A DNA stretch of 64,000 nucleotides from Anaerosolibacter sp. (GTDB lineage: Bacteria; Bacillota; Clostridia; Peptostreptococcales; Thermotaleaceae). Where the stretch lies: assembly GCF_029240175.1 (NCBI RefSeq), contig NZ_JARBTM010000028.1, forward strand, positions 1-64,000. Direction: 5' to 3'. Numbering within the stretch: position 1 is the stretch's first letter; every line of letters starts with the position of its first letter. Shown in pieces: positions 62,846-64,000 of this stretch. The notes under the pieces are model-generated. The model searched no databases. It had not been told where the DNA came from and saw only the letters and a program-made list of their open reading frames with translations. The translations under genes were made by a program, and so were the position numbers.

Positions 62846-63376
62846 TTAGTCTACAAAAGCAAATACATAAGGTACGTTTCTATAGTAGTCTCCATAATTT
62901 AATCCATAGCCTACAATAAACTTATCAGGAATCGTAAAGCCTACATAATCAGCCTCCAGCTCCGTTTGTCTTCTGGAGGGTTTGTCCAGAAGAACACATG
63001 ACTTGATGCTGGCAGGTTTCTTTGTGGTTAGGTGTTCCATCACGAACTTCATGGTCAGTCCTGAATCAGCTATATCGTCCACTACCAGAACATCATAACC
63101 TTCCAATGAATCCTTCAGATCATAAAGGATGCTCACCTGACCTGATGATTCCTCCCCATGACCATAGCTGGCAGTAGCCATAAATTCAATCTTTACTGGT
63201 GCATCGATGGCTCGTACTAAATCCGCAGTAAAAATAAAGCTTCCTTTTAATAACGATACGACAAGAATTTTCTTTCCATCATAATCTTTGGCAATTTGAC
63301 TGCCCATTTCCATGACTCTTTGTCGAATATCCTCTTGTGAAAAGAGAACCTCTTTTCTCTTTTTTTCTATATCCAT
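62846..63376 (-). CDS. hpt: Hypoxanthine phosphoribosyltransferase
   Basis: A 176-residue purine-salvage enzyme. The PRPP loop is VLVVDDIADSGLT and the N-terminal LLKGSFIFTADL is present. Converts hypoxanthine or guanine to the nucleotide. It stands alone with its own terminator. Confidence 0.93.
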   Translation of the reverse strand: MDIEKKRKEVLFSQEDIRQRVMEMGSQIAKDYDGKKILVVSLLKGSFIFTADLVRAIDAPVKIEFMATASYGHGEESSGQVSILYDLKDSLEGYDVLVVDDIADSGLTMKFVMEHLTTKKPASIKSCVLLDKPSRRQTELEADYVGFTIPDKFIVGYGLNYGDYYRNVPYVFAFVD

Positions 63377-63678
63377 GACTTGTAATCCCTCCGATATCTA
63401 TAGTATGTAACATCTTGTGCGACTATATAATTATAAATATTCTAATGCAAATCAATTTCTTTGTCAAATAGAATCCCCAATCAAATCCTTCATTATAAGT
63501 CAATCTTCCATATTTCCTCTTAGCTGTTATAGGCAAATTACTACCAATTATTACATTTATTTAAGATTTATTTCTCGTTTCCTTCATTGAAACTCCTATG
63601 TGCCCATAGTAAAATGAAGTGGTATGCAAACGTTTCCTCAAAAATCTAATACACTACTGAATAAGATGGGGGTATAAA
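63377..63678. other. Intergenic region between divergent genes
   Basis: About 300 AT-rich bases hold the promoters of hpt and of the next gene. No clear promoter pair, repeat or ORF could be supported. Confidence 0.4.
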
Positions 63679-64000
63679 ATGAAATCAATGGTCAGCGCAG
63701 AAGCAAGTTACCCAGGCACCACCAATCGTAAAAAATCAGTATCTATGGAAACCTATGTTTTTCTTCTTGTATGTATCGTCGGTTTTGGTTATCTCATATC
63801 CCAAATGGGTGTTGGTGTCATGTTTAACATCATCATGTATACTGCCCATGACCTATTGCTAAACACAGTGTTTTTTATCATGGCTATTGCCGTATTAGCC
63901 GGTGCCTTTGCTGCTCTTCTATCTGAATTTGGTATTGTGGCTTTAATCAACAAAATAATTTCTCCTATCATGGGCCCCTTATACGGTTTGCCTGGTGCAG
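63679..64000 (+). CDS. Membrane protein, partial (nucleoside-recognition/Gate-like)
   Basis: The first ~107 codons of a membrane protein cut by the window edge. GGGGGT lies five bases before the ATG. Two hydrophobic segments are visible (YVFLLVCIVGFGYLIS and FFIMAIAVLAGAFAALLS), followed by LINKIISPIMGPLYGLPGA, resembling Gate-domain/YjiH-type proteins. The assignment is tentative. Confidence 0.6.
   Translation, partial: MKSMVSAEASYPGTTNRKKSVSMETYVFLLVCIVGFGYLISQMGVGVMFNIIMYTAHDLLLNTVFFIMAIAVLAGAFAALLSEFGIVALINKIISPIMGPLYGLPGA

Overview
The window looks like chromosome from a low-GC, endospore-forming, strictly fermentative Firmicute of class Clostridia, probably close to Alkaliphilus. That placement is inference from gene content and order: T-box controlled pheST followed by zapA, U32 and mutS2; thrS with ytxC; infC-rpmI-rplT behind an L20 leader; a spore SASP gene; and a phosphate butyryltransferase. 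No database search was possible. Most genes lie on the minus strand, and gene pairs that converge are usually separated by long bidirectional hairpins.

Layout. 1-470: tandem promoters and antitermination leader of an rRNA operon that runs leftward out of the window. 0.5-9.7 kb: phosphate butyryltransferase with an Asp/Glu racemase-like gene, a TPR protein, a GNAT enzyme, an NAD kinase, an MFS exporter, a B12-binding radical SAM protein with a membrane partner, and an amidase-domain protein. 9.8-16.7 kb: two small unknown proteins, a second radical SAM enzyme, argS with an Arg T-box, a GluP-type rhomboid protease, a GerMN lipoprotein and a TudS-like DUF523 protein. 16.8-29 kb: mutS2, U32 protein, zapA, pheT, pheS, a small membrane ORF and a Phe T-box; then an RNA methyltransferase and rplT-rpmI-infC (ATT start) with its L20 leader. 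29-34.3 kb: ABC importer with a DUF3798 binding lipoprotein. 34.7-41 kb: a short FtsH-like protease with an apparent ATT start, thrS with a T-box, DUF445, ytxC and a possible GME-fold protein. 41.0-41.7 kb: tRNA cluster Val-Asp-Phe-(Gly fragment)-Gly-Cys. 41.8-47.5 kb: hslO, csp, a methyltransferase, Sir2, SRAP, SASP, Mug and a CPBP protease.

47.5-63 kb holds two sets of aspartate-family genes. The first is a lysine-riboswitch operon (DeoR-type regulator, asd, dapA, dapB, dapH) with a divergent M20 deacetylase candidate; it is plainly lysine/diaminopimelate biosynthesis. The second is an FCD-regulated cluster. On the minus strand it encodes a DAO-type flavoprotein, a sodium:solute symporter, the FCD regulator, a BFD-like [2Fe-2S] protein, a second DapA, a [2Fe-2S] protein, an NAD/FAD oxidoreductase and a 4Fe-4S protein. 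On the plus strand it has a second asd and a short aspartokinase. Two copies of one 20-bp perfect palindrome flank the divergent promoters. The redox genes resemble a split D-hydroxyproline/D-amino acid dehydrogenase. Together with DapA2, Asd2 and LysC they could form a catabolic route ending in aspartyl-phosphate and ATP, run opposite to lysine synthesis. That idea is inference and is the most interesting lead here. The window ends with hpt and the start of a membrane protein gene.
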